Positions 16,147 to 25,721 of a stretch of 47,754 bases of DNA are shown piece by piece. Made by a program: the position numbers and the translations under genes. How positions within the stretch are numbered: position 1 is the first letter of the stretch; each line of letters begins with the position of its first letter. The notes under the pieces are model-generated. The model was not told the DNA's origin and did no database searches. It saw nothing but the letters and a program-made list of their open reading frames with translations. Origin of the DNA: Candidatus Zixiibacteriota bacterium (GTDB taxonomy: Bacteria; Zixibacteria; MSB-5A5; WJJR01; JAJRUJ01); contig JAGVQM010000033.1 of assembly GCA_020051695.1 (NCBI GenBank), forward strand, positions 1 to 47,754. The letters are read 5' to 3'.

Positions 16147-16920
16147 TTAGCTCAATCCGGGGGGATGTGATTCGTCCTCGGCAATATAGATGCGTTCCAG
16201 GGCCTGCTCGGCGGCGGCCTGCTCAGCTTCTTTCTTTGACGAACCCGTGCCGATCCCCATTTCGCGGCCAAGACAGAAGACGCGGACAGTGAACGTCTTG
16301 TCGTGGTCGGGGCCGGTTTCGGTCAGCACGTCGTAGCGCGGCATCCCGAGGCCGCGGCCCTGCAGGTATTCCAGCAAATCACCCTTATGATTGACGTGGG
16401 CGATTTGTGTCCGCCAGCGGTCGAAATCGTTCAAGAGCGCGCGGGCGATCCAGCGCCGCGCCGCCGCCATGTCACCGTCAAGAAATATCGCGCCGGTAAT
16501 TGATTCGAACACATCCGAGAGGATGGAGGGACGGTCGGCGCCTCCGGCGCGGCGTTCTTCCGGGGACAGGCGAATGAATTTCCCCAGCCGCAGGGACCGG
16601 GCCAGGTGCGTCAGCGAGTGAATATTCACCACCCCGGCCTTGAGCTTGGTCAGGTCGCCTTCCGAATGCGCCGCATAATGGGCATGTACGTACTCCGCCA
16701 CGCAGACACCAAGCACGGAATCCCCAAGGAATTCCAGACGTTCATAGGACGGCAAATGCTCCTTGCCGGGAAGATTGATGTACGAGCGATGGGTCAGTGC
16801 TTCTTCGAGCAACGCCGGATTCGCGAATTGATGGGCCAGAATCTGCTGCAACTCGGCCAGGTCGTCCGCGGCCGGCGTACGGCCAAATAAGCGGCGAAGA
16901 CGGGAAAACATGATCGGCAT
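16147..16920 (-). CDS. rnc: Ribonuclease III
   Basis: A double-stranded-RNA endonuclease that processes rRNA and some mRNAs. The catalytic signature ERLEFLGDSVLG occupies residues 60-71, and a double-stranded-RNA-binding domain fills about 177-247 (GTGSSKKEAEQAAAEQAL). At 257 residues it is slightly longer than average owing to the N-terminal 20. The start could be the ATG at 16920 or the one at 16911; neither has a good SD. It lies downstream of fabF in the common acpP-fabF-rnc order, but a hairpin separates the two. Confidence 0.95.
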   Translation of the reverse strand: MPIMFSRLRRLFGRTPAADDLAELQQILAHQFANPALLEEALTHRSYINLPGKEHLPSYERLEFLGDSVLGVCVAEYVHAHYAAHSEGDLTKLKAGVVNIHSLTHLARSLRLGKFIRLSPEERRAGGADRPSILSDVFESITGAIFLDGDMAAARRWIARALLNDFDRWRTQIAHVNHKGDLLEYLQGRGLGMPRYDVLTETGPDHDKTFTVRVFCLGREMGIGTGSSKKEAEQAAAEQALERIYIAEDESHPPGLS

Positions 16921-16949
16921 AATTCGTTACAATGATTCGGGCCTACAAC

Positions 16950-16984
16950 AAACGGGCCTCTCCGGTGAATCAACAAGAGGCCCG
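16950..16984 (-). terminator. Terminator between fabF and rnc
   Basis: On the minus strand a 9-bp stem (CGGGCCTCT with AGAGGCCCG, 16976-16984/16953-16961) is followed by TTTGTTG. It sits 36 bases after the fabF stop. It should end or reduce the fatty-acid operon transcript, leaving rnc to read-through or its own promoter. Confidence 0.65.
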
Positions 16985-17019
16985 AAATACGCACTGATCA
17001 TCTGCGCGTTGAATGTGCG

Positions 17020-18297
17020 TCAACCATCTGCCTCGGAATATTTGCGGACAGCGAGCGTGACATTATGACCGCCAAAACCGAAGGAATTGGAAATAGCCCT
17101 GGTCACTGAAAGCTGCCGCGCGGTGTTCGGGATATAATCGAGGTCGCATTCCGGGTCGGGTGTTTCCTGGTTGATGGTGGGATGGGCCACACCGGTAAGG
17201 ATGGTCTTGATCGTGGCCATCAATTCCAGCGAACCGGCCGCCCCGAGCAGGTGGCCGGCCATCGATTTGGTGGCGTTGACCGGGATGTTATACGCCCGCT
17301 CACCGAAAATGGTCTTGATCGCCATGGTTTCGGCGATGTCGCCCAGGCCGGTGGACGTGCCATGGCTGTTGATGAATTCGATATCGTTCGGTGTCCATTC
17401 GGCATCGGCCAATGCAGCGGCCATCGCCCGCGCGGCGCCGTTTCCGTCCGGTGCGGGCGCGGTCATATGGTGCGCGTCGCCGGACAGCCCCGCTCCCATC
17501 AATTCCGCCAGGATCGGAGCATTGCGCTTAAGGGCATGGCCCAGCGCCTCGAGAATGACGATGACCCCGCCTTCACCCATCACAAAACCGTCCCGGTTCA
17601 AATCAAACGGCCGCGAGGCCTTCTGCGGCGCATCATTAAGCGTGGAAATGGCCTTGTTCGCACAAAAACCGGCGACCGAGGCCGGCGTGATCGTCGCTTC
17701 GGCGCCGCCGGTGACAATCACCTCGGCATCGCCGCGCTCGATGATACGCAAGGAATCGGCAATGGCATGCGCCGAGGTCGCGCAGGCCGAAACCGTCGCG
17801 TAATTCGGGCCGCGAAAGCCATACCGCATGGAAATCAGCCCCGAGGACATGTCCACGATCATCAGCGGGATAAAAAACGGGCTGACCCGGCTGGGGCCTT
17901 TGGCCAGCAGTCGTCCGTGCTGTTCTTCGAATGTCGAGATCCCCCCAATGCCCGAACCGACGATCACGCCGACACGGTCGCGGTCGACGCGCTCCGGGTC
18001 CAGTTCCGCATTTTTCAAGGCCTCGGCTGCCCCGATCATGGCGTACATATTAAACAAATCCATACGCCGGATCTCGCGGCGGTCGAAGTACGTGGCGGGG
18101 TCGAAGTTTTTCACTTCGCAGGCGATTTTTGAATCGAATTCCGCGGCGTCAAAGTGCGTGATCGGTCCCGCGCCGGAACGCCCGGCCACCAGGGCGTCCC
18201 AGGTTTCCTGCACGGTATGCCCCAATGGCGTTATGGCGCCGATGCCGGTTACGACGACGCGGCGGCGCGGCCTGCTTTCGCGAAATAATTCGACCAT
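17020..18297 (-). CDS. fabF: Beta-ketoacyl-ACP synthase II
   Basis: Elongates acyl chains by condensing malonyl-ACP with acyl-ACP. From ATG 18297 it has 425 residues, with active-site Cys172 (VSACATSAH), His312 (NSHGTST) and His349 (KSMAGHLLGA). The C-terminal NSFGFGGHN glycine loop is present. The frame stays open upstream to 18660, but that stretch is the acpP gene read in another frame and is not coding. About 13 residues precede the usual VVVTGIG start of the fold, so a later start is possible. It follows acpP by 22 bases. Confidence 0.95.
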   Translation of the reverse strand: MVELFRESRPRRRVVVTGIGAITPLGHTVQETWDALVAGRSGAGPITHFDAAEFDSKIACEVKNFDPATYFDRREIRRMDLFNMYAMIGAAEALKNAELDPERVDRDRVGVIVGSGIGGISTFEEQHGRLLAKGPSRVSPFFIPLMIVDMSSGLISMRYGFRGPNYATVSACATSAHAIADSLRIIERGDAEVIVTGGAEATITPASVAGFCANKAISTLNDAPQKASRPFDLNRDGFVMGEGGVIVILEALGHALKRNAPILAELMGAGLSGDAHHMTAPAPDGNGAARAMAAALADAEWTPNDIEFINSHGTSTGLGDIAETMAIKTIFGERAYNIPVNATKSMAGHLLGAAGSLELMATIKTILTGVAHPTINQETPDPECDLDYIPNTARQLSVTRAISNSFGFGGHNVTLAVRKYSEADG

Positions 18298-18319
18298 AGT
18301 CAGCTGGGTAACGGTTCCC

Positions 18320-18559
18320 TTAACCTTCTTTTTGGGCCTGTTCGATGTGCCGGATGGCATCGCCGACGGTTTTGATTTTTTCGGCCTGTTCGTCGGGGAT
18401 TTCCAGGTCAAACTCCTCCTCCAGTGCCATAACCAATTCCACGGTGTCCAGTGAATCAGCACGTAAATCGTCGATAAATGACGCGTCCTCGGTGACCTGG
18501 TCCGCGCTGACACCCAACTGCTCGACGACGATTTCCTTGACTCGATCAGCAACCGACAT
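18320..18559 (-). CDS. acpP: Acyl carrier protein
   Basis: A small acidic carrier of growing acyl chains. The 79-residue form begins at MSVADR, fixed by GGAGG six bases upstream (18566-18570). Ser36 in ADSLDTVE is the site of phosphopantetheine attachment. Its place between fabG and fabF is standard. Confidence 0.97.
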   Translation of the reverse strand: MSVADRVKEIVVEQLGVSADQVTEDASFIDDLRADSLDTVELVMALEEEFDLEIPDEQAEKIKTVGDAIRHIEQAQKEG

Positions 18560-18685
18560 GTAAATCCTCCGTGTATCTTTTGTTTGTTTTTTGTCTTTTC
18601 CACCCCTCCGGGGCACATGCGAATGCAATAAAAACATATTACCGGCGCTGTGGCAACCACGATCTTGCCGGTTCCCGCCGGGCCT

Positions 18686-19435
18686 TTACCCCATAATCAT
18701 CCCGCCGTCCACCCGAATGACCTGGCCGGTGAGGTAACTTGCGGCCTCGGAGGCCAGAAACGCCACTACCTGCGCAATGTCGTCCGGTTGTCCCAGCCGG
18801 CCCAGGGGGATATTTTTCATAAATTCCTCGATTGCCGTCGTCGGCAGGTTCCGGGTCATCGCCGTGTCAATAAACCCCGGGGCAACGGCATTGACCGTGA
18901 TACTTCTTGAGGCCGCCTCCCGTGCCGCCGACATGGTCAGCCCGATCAATCCCGCCTTGGAGGCCGCATAATTGGCCTGGCCGGCATTACCCATGATCCC
19001 GACGACCGAGGCGATATTGATAATTCGCCCCCAGCGTTTTTTCAACATCGGCCGCAGGCAGGCCTTGGTCAACATGAAGGCGGCCTTCAAGTTTACGGTC
19101 AGGACCGCGTCCCAGTCGGTCTCAGACATCCGCATCAGCAGCGAATCGCGGGTGATGCCCGCGTTGTTGACCAGAATGTCGGGGGTGTCCCACTTGTCGG
19201 CGATTTGCTGGAGGGCTTCGCTGACCTGTTCGCCGTTGGTGATATTTGTTACCATCCCCAGCGCCGGAATGTTTTTGCCGTCTAATTCCGCGACAAAAGC
19301 GTCGAGCGATGGCTGATCGATATCCCAGATCGCCAGTTTGTGCCCGGCCTCGCCCAGCACTTCGGCGATGCGCCGCCCGATGCCGTTGGCGCCGCCGGTG
19401 ATCAATGCCACCCGTGTGGCTACGGCATTTGTCAT
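18686..19435 (-). CDS. fabG: 3-oxoacyl-ACP reductase
   Basis: An NADPH-dependent short-chain dehydrogenase that reduces the keto group in each elongation cycle. The cofactor loop TGGANGIG is at residues 13-20. The catalytic residues are Ser143, Tyr156 and Lys160 (YAASK), with NNAG near 90. ATG 19435 is preferred because GGGGAG lies five bases upstream; a GTG two codons earlier is the alternative. The operon context with fabD and acpP confirms the fatty-acid role rather than another SDR. Confidence 0.95.
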   Translation of the reverse strand: MTNAVATRVALITGGANGIGRRIAEVLGEAGHKLAIWDIDQPSLDAFVAELDGKNIPALGMVTNITNGEQVSEALQQIADKWDTPDILVNNAGITRDSLLMRMSETDWDAVLTVNLKAAFMLTKACLRPMLKKRWGRIINIASVVGIMGNAGQANYAASKAGLIGLTMSAAREAASRSITVNAVAPGFIDTAMTRNLPTTAIEEFMKNIPLGRLGQPDDIAQVVAFLASEAASYLTGQVIRVDGGMIMG

Positions 19436-19462
19436 GGCCACTCCCCAGTTAAGCGCCGCGGC

Positions 19463-20392
19463 TCAACCGGCCGCCCCTGCTCCTGCCGCCTCCAGCGACG
19501 CCAGCGTATCCATACTCAAAATTTCCACATCGCCAAGCGATTTTTTTACCAGACCGCCGAGCACCGTTTTCGGCCCCAGCTCAACAAACCGGCCCGCGCC
19601 GGCCTGGGCCAGCCATTGCAGTGTCGGGTACCACAACACCGGCGCGGTGATTTGTTCGATCAATAATTTTTTCAATTTGCCGGGATCGGCGCATGGCTGG
19701 GCCGTGACATTCGGGATCACCGGAATCCGTGGCGCGGTAAACTCGATGGTGTCCAGGACGGCGGCCAGTTGTTCCGGCGCGGGTTCCATCAGCGGCGAAT
19801 GAAACGCTCCGCCGACACTCAGCGGCAATACCCGCCGCGCACCTTTTTCTTTCAGCAGGGCCGAGGCCCGTTCGACCGCGTCCACTTCTCCGGAAATCGC
19901 GATCTGCTCCGGAGAATTATAGTTGGCCGGGCGCACGATGCCGCCGATAGCCCGGCAAACCTCCTCAACGACGGCATAATCAAGCCGGACCACTGCGGCC
20001 ATCGACCCCGGATTACGCTCGCAGGCCTGTTGCATAAATTCCGCGCGCTTGCCGACCGCCAGCAGGGCGTCCTCGAATCGTAATACACCGGCAGCATACA
20101 GCGCGGAATATTCGCCAAGCGAATGGCCCGCGCAAAAATCGGGCGTGAACCCGCGTCCGGCGGCCAGGTCGTACATGATCGTCGAATGGATGAAGATCGC
20201 CGGCTGGGTATATTTTGTCTGGACCAGTGTTTCGGCCGGGCCGGAAAACGAAGCCGTGGAGATCTCGCAGCCCAGGATCGCGTCGGCCGCGGCATACCGC
20301 TCCCTGACCCAGGAGAACGCATCGAACAAATCCCGGGCCATCCCGACATATTGCGAGCCCTGCCCGGGAAACATTGCCACGGTTTTGCTCAT
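19463..20392 (-). CDS. fabD: Malonyl-CoA:ACP transacylase
   Basis: Loads malonate onto ACP. The nucleophile is Ser91 in GHSLGEY, with FPGQGSQ at residues 8-14. From ATG 20392 it has 309 residues, the family norm, with AAGGA upstream. The open frame to 20449 adds a poor N-terminus. The C-terminal 40 residues keep the usual VELGPKTVLGGL strand and then an alanine-rich tail. Confidence 0.95.
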   Translation of the reverse strand: MSKTVAMFPGQGSQYVGMARDLFDAFSWVRERYAAADAILGCEISTASFSGPAETLVQTKYTQPAIFIHSTIMYDLAAGRGFTPDFCAGHSLGEYSALYAAGVLRFEDALLAVGKRAEFMQQACERNPGSMAAVVRLDYAVVEEVCRAIGGIVRPANYNSPEQIAISGEVDAVERASALLKEKGARRVLPLSVGGAFHSPLMEPAPEQLAAVLDTIEFTAPRIPVIPNVTAQPCADPGKLKKLLIEQITAPVLWYPTLQWLAQAGAGRFVELGPKTVLGGLVKKSLGDVEILSMDTLASLEAAGAGAAG

Positions 20393-20452
20393 TGGGCGTC
20401 CTTGCGTGTGTGCCGTCTGCCGCAGCCAGACGGTCCCGGTTATGCGCACTTT

Positions 20453-21445
20453 TCAAAAGCGGACGATGGCCGAACCCCAGGCGAAGCCGCCGCCGAATGC
20501 CGTCATCAGCACTCTCATCCCCGGCTTGATTATCCCCATCCGCATGGCCTCGTTCAGGGCAATCGGCACCGAGGCCGAAGAGGTGTTGCCATACCGCTGG
20601 ATATTGACAAAGACCTTGTCGCGATCAGCATGGAGTTTTTTGGCCAGCGCGTCGATGATCCGGATATTCGCCTGGTGGGGGATGATCAAATCGATGTCCT
20701 CCACACTCAGGCCGGCCTGGGCTAGCGACTGCAGGCATGAATCGGCCATCTCCCGGACCGCATGCTTGAATACTTCGCGGCCGTCCATGTGCAGCAGATG
20801 CCCGCGTTCATGATAGTTCTCCGGGGTCAGGGGGACTTTTGAGCCACCGATCGGCATATTCAACAAATCACCAAGGCGCCCGTCCCCGGAGATATGTGCG
20901 GCCAGGATGCCCCGGTCGCGGTCGCCGTTTTCGCTGCGCGCGACAATCGCGCATCCGCACCCGTCGCCGAACAGCACGCAGGTGTTGCGGTCTTCGTAAT
21001 TGGTGATTGAAGTGAGCGCCTCGGCGCCCGCGACCAGGATTGTCCGATACATCCCGGCCTCCACCAGGGCTTTGCCCAGGGCCAGGCCGTAGATGAAACC
21101 CGCGCAGGCGGCAGCGATATCCAGCACCGCGGCCTTGGGCGCATCGAGTTTCTGCTGGACCACACACGCGGTCGAGGGCAGCCGATAATCAGGAGTCACC
21201 GTGCCGACGATAATTGCTTCCAGATCGGCCGGCTGTTTGCCGGATTTTTCCAGCGCCTCCCGGGCGGCCGAGACAACAAAATCGGAGGTCGCTTCTCCGT
21301 TGGCCCGAATCCGCCGTTCGCGGATCCCGGTCCGGGAGACGATCCACTCATCGGAGGTATCGACGATGCGCTCCAGGTCGGCATTGGTCAGTATGCCGTC
21401 GGGGGTATAGTGCCCCGTCCCGACGATCACCGCTCGGTGAGTCAT
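20453..21445 (-). CDS. fabH: Beta-ketoacyl-ACP synthase III
   Basis: Starts fatty-acid synthesis by condensing an acyl-CoA primer with malonyl-ACP. The catalytic triad is Cys114 (AAACAGF), His257 (IPHQANIR) and Asn287 (YGNTSS). The 330-residue length is typical. The start overlaps the plsX stop by four bases (ATGA), indicating translational coupling. Confidence 0.95.
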   Translation of the reverse strand: MTHRAVIVGTGHYTPDGILTNADLERIVDTSDEWIVSRTGIRERRIRANGEATSDFVVSAAREALEKSGKQPADLEAIIVGTVTPDYRLPSTACVVQQKLDAPKAAVLDIAAACAGFIYGLALGKALVEAGMYRTILVAGAEALTSITNYEDRNTCVLFGDGCGCAIVARSENGDRDRGILAAHISGDGRLGDLLNMPIGGSKVPLTPENYHERGHLLHMDGREVFKHAVREMADSCLQSLAQAGLSVEDIDLIIPHQANIRIIDALAKKLHADRDKVFVNIQRYGNTSSASVPIALNEAMRMGIIKPGMRVLMTAFGGGFAWGSAIVRF

Positions 21446-22482
21446 GTAGTCTCCGCCGGTTTGCGCACACCGTTGGTCAAGGCATTAATAATATGAGCAT
21501 TGACATCGGCGTCCATCATTTTTGCGGCCATGTGCAGCGCGCTGGTGATCGCCCGCGCGGATGACCGGCCGTGGCAGACAATGCAGATCCCCTGCACTCC
21601 CAGCATCGGCGCCCCGCCGACTTCGGCGTAATCGAACATCCGGCGCAGACGGCGCAAAAACGGTCCCATCAGGATTGCCCCCAGCCGCGAAAAATTGTTG
21701 CTGCTGATCTGCCGTTTGAACGCATTGGTTACGAACCCGCGGACCGATTCGGCGAATTTGAGCATGATATTGCCGACAAACCCGTCACACACGATGACGT
21801 CCGCCCGGCCGCGCAGAATGTCCCGTCCCTCGACATTGCCGATAAAATTCAACGCCGACTGGGCCAGCAGTTCATAGGCGGCGAGGGTCAATTCGTTGCC
21901 TTTGGACCGTTCCTCGCCGTTGGACAACAGGGCCACCCGGGGTGTGGCGTTGCCCATGACCGCCGCGGAATACACTGAGCCCATGATGGCGAATTCCAAG
22001 AGGTTTTGGGCCTTGCAGGTGGGATTGGCGCCCACGTCCAGGATGAGCGTCGAACCGGCCTCGGTGGGGAAGAACGTAGCAATCGCCGGCCGCGAGACGT
22101 TTTCCAGCCGGCCCAGCGTCAATAACGACGCGGCCATGAACGCCCCGGTATGGCCGGGCGACACCGTGGCCGCGACTTTACCCTCACGCTGCAGCCGCAC
22201 CGCCACGGCGATGGAGGAATCCTTCTTCTTCACTCCATCGGCGGCCCGCTGCGTCATTTCGACTGTTTCCGAGGCGTGTGCCACTTCGGCCAGATTGCGC
22301 CGGGCATGTTTGGCGTAATCCCGGTCCAGCGCAGTGTTGAGTGTCGTCTCGTCGCCGACCAGCACCACCCGGTGCGGCGCGGCCGCATGAGTGAGATAAT
22401 CGAAGACACCTTCGATGCAAATCGAAACGCCACCTTCGGTGCCCATGGCGTCGATGGCAATTGCGCGCGTCATTTCCGGCAT
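21442..22482 (-). CDS. plsX: Phosphate acyltransferase PlsX
   Basis: Converts acyl-ACP to acyl-phosphate, the donor for the first step of phospholipid synthesis, linking the fab genes to membrane formation. The N-terminus contains IAIDAMGTEGG, and later VSPGHTGAFMA, LDVGANPTCKA and DGFVGNIMLKF, all family landmarks. The start is ATG 22482 or ATG 22473; the second matches the usual N-terminus better. It is followed directly by fabH. Confidence 0.94.
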   Translation of the reverse strand: MPEMTRAIAIDAMGTEGGVSICIEGVFDYLTHAAAPHRVVLVGDETTLNTALDRDYAKHARRNLAEVAHASETVEMTQRAADGVKKKDSSIAVAVRLQREGKVAATVSPGHTGAFMAASLLTLGRLENVSRPAIATFFPTEAGSTLILDVGANPTCKAQNLLEFAIMGSVYSAAVMGNATPRVALLSNGEERSKGNELTLAAYELLAQSALNFIGNVEGRDILRGRADVIVCDGFVGNIMLKFAESVRGFVTNAFKRQISSNNFSRLGAILMGPFLRRLRRMFDYAEVGGAPMLGVQGICIVCHGRSSARAITSALHMAAKMMDADVNAHIINALTNGVRKPAETT

Positions 22483-22570
22483 GGAAGGAACACTGTGTGG
22501 CAGCCCGCGCTCGAGTCCCGCCGATCGTGCGGCGTCCCGCAGCGCAGCTACCCGTCAGCCCGTGGCGGAA

Positions 22571-22753
22571 TCAATCCTTCCCGGGAGTGATAATCTCTTT
22601 CCCGTTATAGAAACCGCACTCCGGACATACATGGTGCGGCAGCCGCAATGAATGGCAGTTCGAGCATTCACTCAGGTTTGGTGCCGCGATCTTGTAATGC
22701 GTGCGCCGTTTCCGGCCCCGCGCCTGCGAATGACGCCGTTTTGGTAGTGGCAT
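22571..22753 (-). CDS. rpmF: 50S ribosomal protein bL32
   Basis: A 60-residue ribosomal protein. The N-terminus PKRRHSQARGRKRRTH is basic. A zinc ribbon with two Cys-x2-Cys pairs (CSNC and CPEC) is intact, so this is the zinc-binding form. The yceD-rpmF-plsX order is widely conserved. Confidence 0.96.
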   Translation of the reverse strand: MPLPKRRHSQARGRKRRTHYKIAAPNLSECSNCHSLRLPHHVCPECGFYNGKEIITPGKD

Positions 22754-22794
22754 GCTTAACTACTCCGTCTGTGTTCGGCCAGCCCGCCGGCAGT

Positions 22795-23328
22795 TTACTC
22801 CCCCCGGCGCAACTGTTTGTCCATTATTTCTTTTAAGGGGCCCCAGCGACCGTCTGTTGTCGGCGTATCGCAGGTGCAGGTTTCTTCATTCAGGTTTGCC
22901 CCGCATCGCGCACACAAGCCGCGGCATTCACTGGTACACACCGGATGATAGGGCAGGCCGACTAAAATGCTCTCCCGTACCCGGTCGGTGATATCAAGCT
23001 GGGCGCTCCCCTTTTCGATAAACCAATAATCTTCCGTATCTTCTTCTTTTAATCGTGCTTGCACGTCTTCCATTACCTGGACGACCCAGCCGATGTCTTC
23101 CGTCACCGGCAAGGTAAACGGCGCCAGACATTTAACGCAATTCGTGTTCGCGATTGTGGATATCTGCCCCCGAATAACGAATTGCGTTTCGGCGTGCGTA
23201 ATGCGCAAACTGACCTTCACCGGCTCGGTAAAAGCAAAATCGGGGAATTGCAGGCCGATCTCTTCGGGTCCGGCCTGTTTCTTCCATATGGTTTCCCTCT
23301 GTTTTAACTCCGTCAAATCAATCACCAT
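22795..23328 (-). CDS. yceD: YceD/DUF177 family protein
   Basis: A 177-residue protein of the DUF177 family, found upstream of rpmF in most bacteria and linked to 23S rRNA accumulation. The family hallmarks are present: CVKCLAPF in the middle and the C-terminal CRGLCARCGANLNEETCTC segment with four cysteines, probably a metal site. It is the first gene of the fatty-acid operon. Confidence 0.9.
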   Translation of the reverse strand: MVIDLTELKQRETIWKKQAGPEEIGLQFPDFAFTEPVKVSLRITHAETQFVIRGQISTIANTNCVKCLAPFTLPVTEDIGWVVQVMEDVQARLKEEDTEDYWFIEKGSAQLDITDRVRESILVGLPYHPVCTSECRGLCARCGANLNEETCTCDTPTTDGRWGPLKEIMDKQLRRGE

Positions 23329-23337
23329 AAACGGATT

Positions 23338-23365
23338 AACCTACATCATTCGTCCCGATTGTCAA
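23338..23365 (-). promoter_or_regulatory. Candidate promoter of the yceD-fab operon
   Basis: Reading the minus strand, TTGACA lies at 23365-23360 and TAGGTT at 23343-23338, 16 bases apart. The start site would be within a few bases of the yceD ATG, giving a very short leader. The -10 is weak, so the true promoter could be elsewhere in the divergent yceD-dnaB gap. Confidence 0.4.
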
Positions 23366-23513
23366 GTATATTCTTATCCCTCTCCGTACCCCGCATGATA
23401 CGGCGCGGGTTAGCGATGGTTGGTCACCGGCAGTCAATATGCTTCCGGCACGCAATCAGGCCTGTTTCATCGGCGGGCTGTATGTAGTATATTGCCGCCG
23501 GAGGGAAGGATAA

Positions 23514-24938
23514 TTGACAACACCCGGAGCGGACGCAGGACGCCTCCCGCCACAGGCGGTGGAGGTCGAGCAGGCAGTTATTGGGGCCATCTTATTTGAC
23601 AGCGAGGCCATCGGGCGGATCGTGGAATCGCTCCACCCCGCTGATTTCTATGTCAAAGCCCACCGGCTGATTTACGAGACTGCGGTGGAGTTGTTCGAAC
23701 GCAACGAACCGATTGATATCACGCTGGTCGCCGAACGGCTGCAGCGGCGCAATGAGCTTGACCGTCTGGGTGGACGAGTCGCGCTGATCGAACTGGCCGA
23801 CAGTGTCGCGACATCCGCCCATCTTGAACATCATGCCCGGATCATCCGCGAAAAATCCGTCCTGCGCAGTCTGATTACCGCGTCGACTAAAATCGTCAAG
23901 GACTGCTACGAATCGGCCGGGGAGGTTGACGACCTGTTGGACCGGGCCGAACAAAATATTTTTGCCATCTCCGAACACCAGGCCCGGCAGGATTTTGTTC
24001 TGATGGGTGATATCCTGCCCCACACATTCAATGAAATCGAGGAATTTCACCGCCGGGGGGGCAGGATTACCGGCATTGCCACGGGGTTCAACGAGTTGGA
24101 CGCCCTCACCGCCGGGATGCATAAGGGCGACCTGATTATTATCGCCGGCCGGCCCTCCATGGGCAAGACTGCCTTTGCCCTGAATATGGCCGAGCATGTG
24201 GCCATTCGCGAAGATATTCCCGTCGGGGTGTTTTCGCTGGAAATGTCCAAGGAGCAACTGGCCCTGCGCATGCTGTGTTCGCTGGCCCGGATCAATTCCC
24301 ATGCCCTACGCACCGGCCGCCTGCGCACTGAAGAGTGGCCCAAACTCAGCGCAGCTACCGGTCCGCTTTCCGAGAAAAAAATCTTTATCGATGATACTGC
24401 CGGTTTAAGTGTGCTGGAAATGCGGGCCAAGGCCCGCCGGCTGAAAGCGCAGCAGGACCTGGGATTGATTGTCGTGGATTACCTGCAAATGATGCGCGGC
24501 GGCGCCAATATGGAAAACCGCCAGCAGGAAATTTCCCTTATCTCGCGTTCACTCAAGGGATTGGCTAAGGAGCTGCACATCCCTGTGGTTGCCCTGTCCC
24601 AATTGTCACGGGCCCCTGAACAGCGCGGGGGGGACCGCAAACCCCAACTGGCTGACCTGCGCGAATCCGGCGCAATCGAGCAGGACGCCGACGTAGTCAT
24701 ATTCATCTACCGGCCCGAACGGTACGATATAAAGAAAGACAGCGAGGGACGCTCGGTGGAAAATGTCGCCGAAATTATCGTCTCCAAACAGCGTAACGGT
24801 CCCACCGGGGTCGTGCGCCTGGCGTTTTTAAAAGACTACGTCCGTTTCGACAACCTGGCGACCACGTTGCAGCCGGAACCGGTCGGACCGGCGGCGGAGG
24901 GGCCGTACGATATGGGCGAATCGGACATACCGTTCTGA
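23514..24938 (+). CDS. dnaB: Replicative DNA helicase
   Basis: The hexameric helicase that opens the replication fork. Residues about 15-115 are the N-terminal DnaB domain (LPPQAVEVEQAVIGAIL). The RecA-like ATPase has Walker A GRPSMGKT at 212-219, VDYLQMM as Walker B and the NRQQEISLISRSLKGLA DNA-binding loop. The start is TTG at 23514, with AGGGAAGGA directly before it. The 474-residue length is normal and no intein is inserted at the Walker sites. Its stop shares a base with the start of mlaE, an unusual partnership. Confidence 0.95.
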   Translation: MTTPGADAGRLPPQAVEVEQAVIGAILFDSEAIGRIVESLHPADFYVKAHRLIYETAVELFERNEPIDITLVAERLQRRNELDRLGGRVALIELADSVATSAHLEHHARIIREKSVLRSLITASTKIVKDCYESAGEVDDLLDRAEQNIFAISEHQARQDFVLMGDILPHTFNEIEEFHRRGGRITGIATGFNELDALTAGMHKGDLIIIAGRPSMGKTAFALNMAEHVAIREDIPVGVFSLEMSKEQLALRMLCSLARINSHALRTGRLRTEEWPKLSAATGPLSEKKIFIDDTAGLSVLEMRAKARRLKAQQDLGLIVVDYLQMMRGGANMENRQQEISLISRSLKGLAKELHIPVVALSQLSRAPEQRGGDRKPQLADLRESGAIEQDADVVIFIYRPERYDIKKDSEGRSVENVAEIIVSKQRNGPTGVVRLAFLKDYVRFDNLATTLQPEPVGPAAEGPYDMGESDIPF

Positions 24939-25714
24939 TGGCTATTTTCATTCGCGGACTGGGCCGAGCAGCCCTCGACTTTTTCGCCGATGTCGGGGGC
25001 TTGTTTCTTTTGGGGATGCGCTTGCTGCGCGTGCTTCCGCGTGTCTTCGGCAGTCCGCGGCTGTTGACGACCCAGATGTTGTATATGGGGGTCAACTCCC
25101 TGCCGCTGATCGTCCTGGTCTCCGTATTCACCGGCAGCGTGGCGGCCTGGCAGGCGGCCTACCAGTTTGAGGGCTTTGTCCCCATGCGTTACCTGGGCAC
25201 CGCTGTCGGCAAGGCCATCATTATCGAACTGGCCCCGGTGCTGACTGCGCTGGTCGTGGCCGGGCGCGTCGGCGCCTCGATCGCCGCCGAATTGGGTACC
25301 ATGCGGGTCACTGAACAAATCGACGCCCTCGAAGTCATGGCCATCGATCCGGTCCGCTATCTGGTGTTGCCCCGCGTCATCTCCGGCATCATCATGCTGC
25401 CGATCCTCGTGATCTTTGCCGACCTTGTGGCCATCCTCGGGGCTTTGGCTGTTGCGGTGAACATGGTCAATGTTTCCTCGGAAACATTCTTAAACGGTGT
25501 GAAGGCCTTCTTTTATGTTTCGGACATGGTCGCCGGGCTGACCAAAGCGGCCATTTTCGGTTTCATTATTTCGTTCATTGGCTGTTATCAGGGTTTCACG
25601 ACCTCTGGCGGGGCGGCGGGGGTCGGCCAGTCGACCATGCGCGCCGTGGTCGTTTCGGCCGTGCTGATCTTGATTTCCGATTTTATTGTGGCCACTCTGA
25701 TGTTCCGGTTGTGA
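24938..25714 (+). CDS. mlaE: MlaE-family ABC transporter permease
   Basis: An inner-membrane permease of the phospholipid transporter that keeps outer-membrane lipid asymmetry. It has about six hydrophobic segments and the family motif region LAPVLTALVVAGRVGASIAAELGTM (only part quoted as evidence: GRVGASIAAELGTM, residues about 109-122), plus EALEVM-like text read here as DALEVM. The ATG overlaps the dnaB stop by one base. mlaF follows after seven bases. Confidence 0.92.
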   Translation: MAIFIRGLGRAALDFFADVGGLFLLGMRLLRVLPRVFGSPRLLTTQMLYMGVNSLPLIVLVSVFTGSVAAWQAAYQFEGFVPMRYLGTAVGKAIIIELAPVLTALVVAGRVGASIAAELGTMRVTEQIDALEVMAIDPVRYLVLPRVISGIIMLPILVIFADLVAILGALAVAVNMVNVSSETFLNGVKAFFYVSDMVAGLTKAAIFGFIISFIGCYQGFTTSGGAAGVGQSTMRAVVVSAVLILISDFIVATLMFRL

Positions 25715-25721
25715 GCGCAGG

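Noticed and set aside
18298-18660. Upstream extension of fabF by 121 codons
   Set aside because: It covers the acpP gene in another frame; acpP has the Ser36 motif and its own SD.
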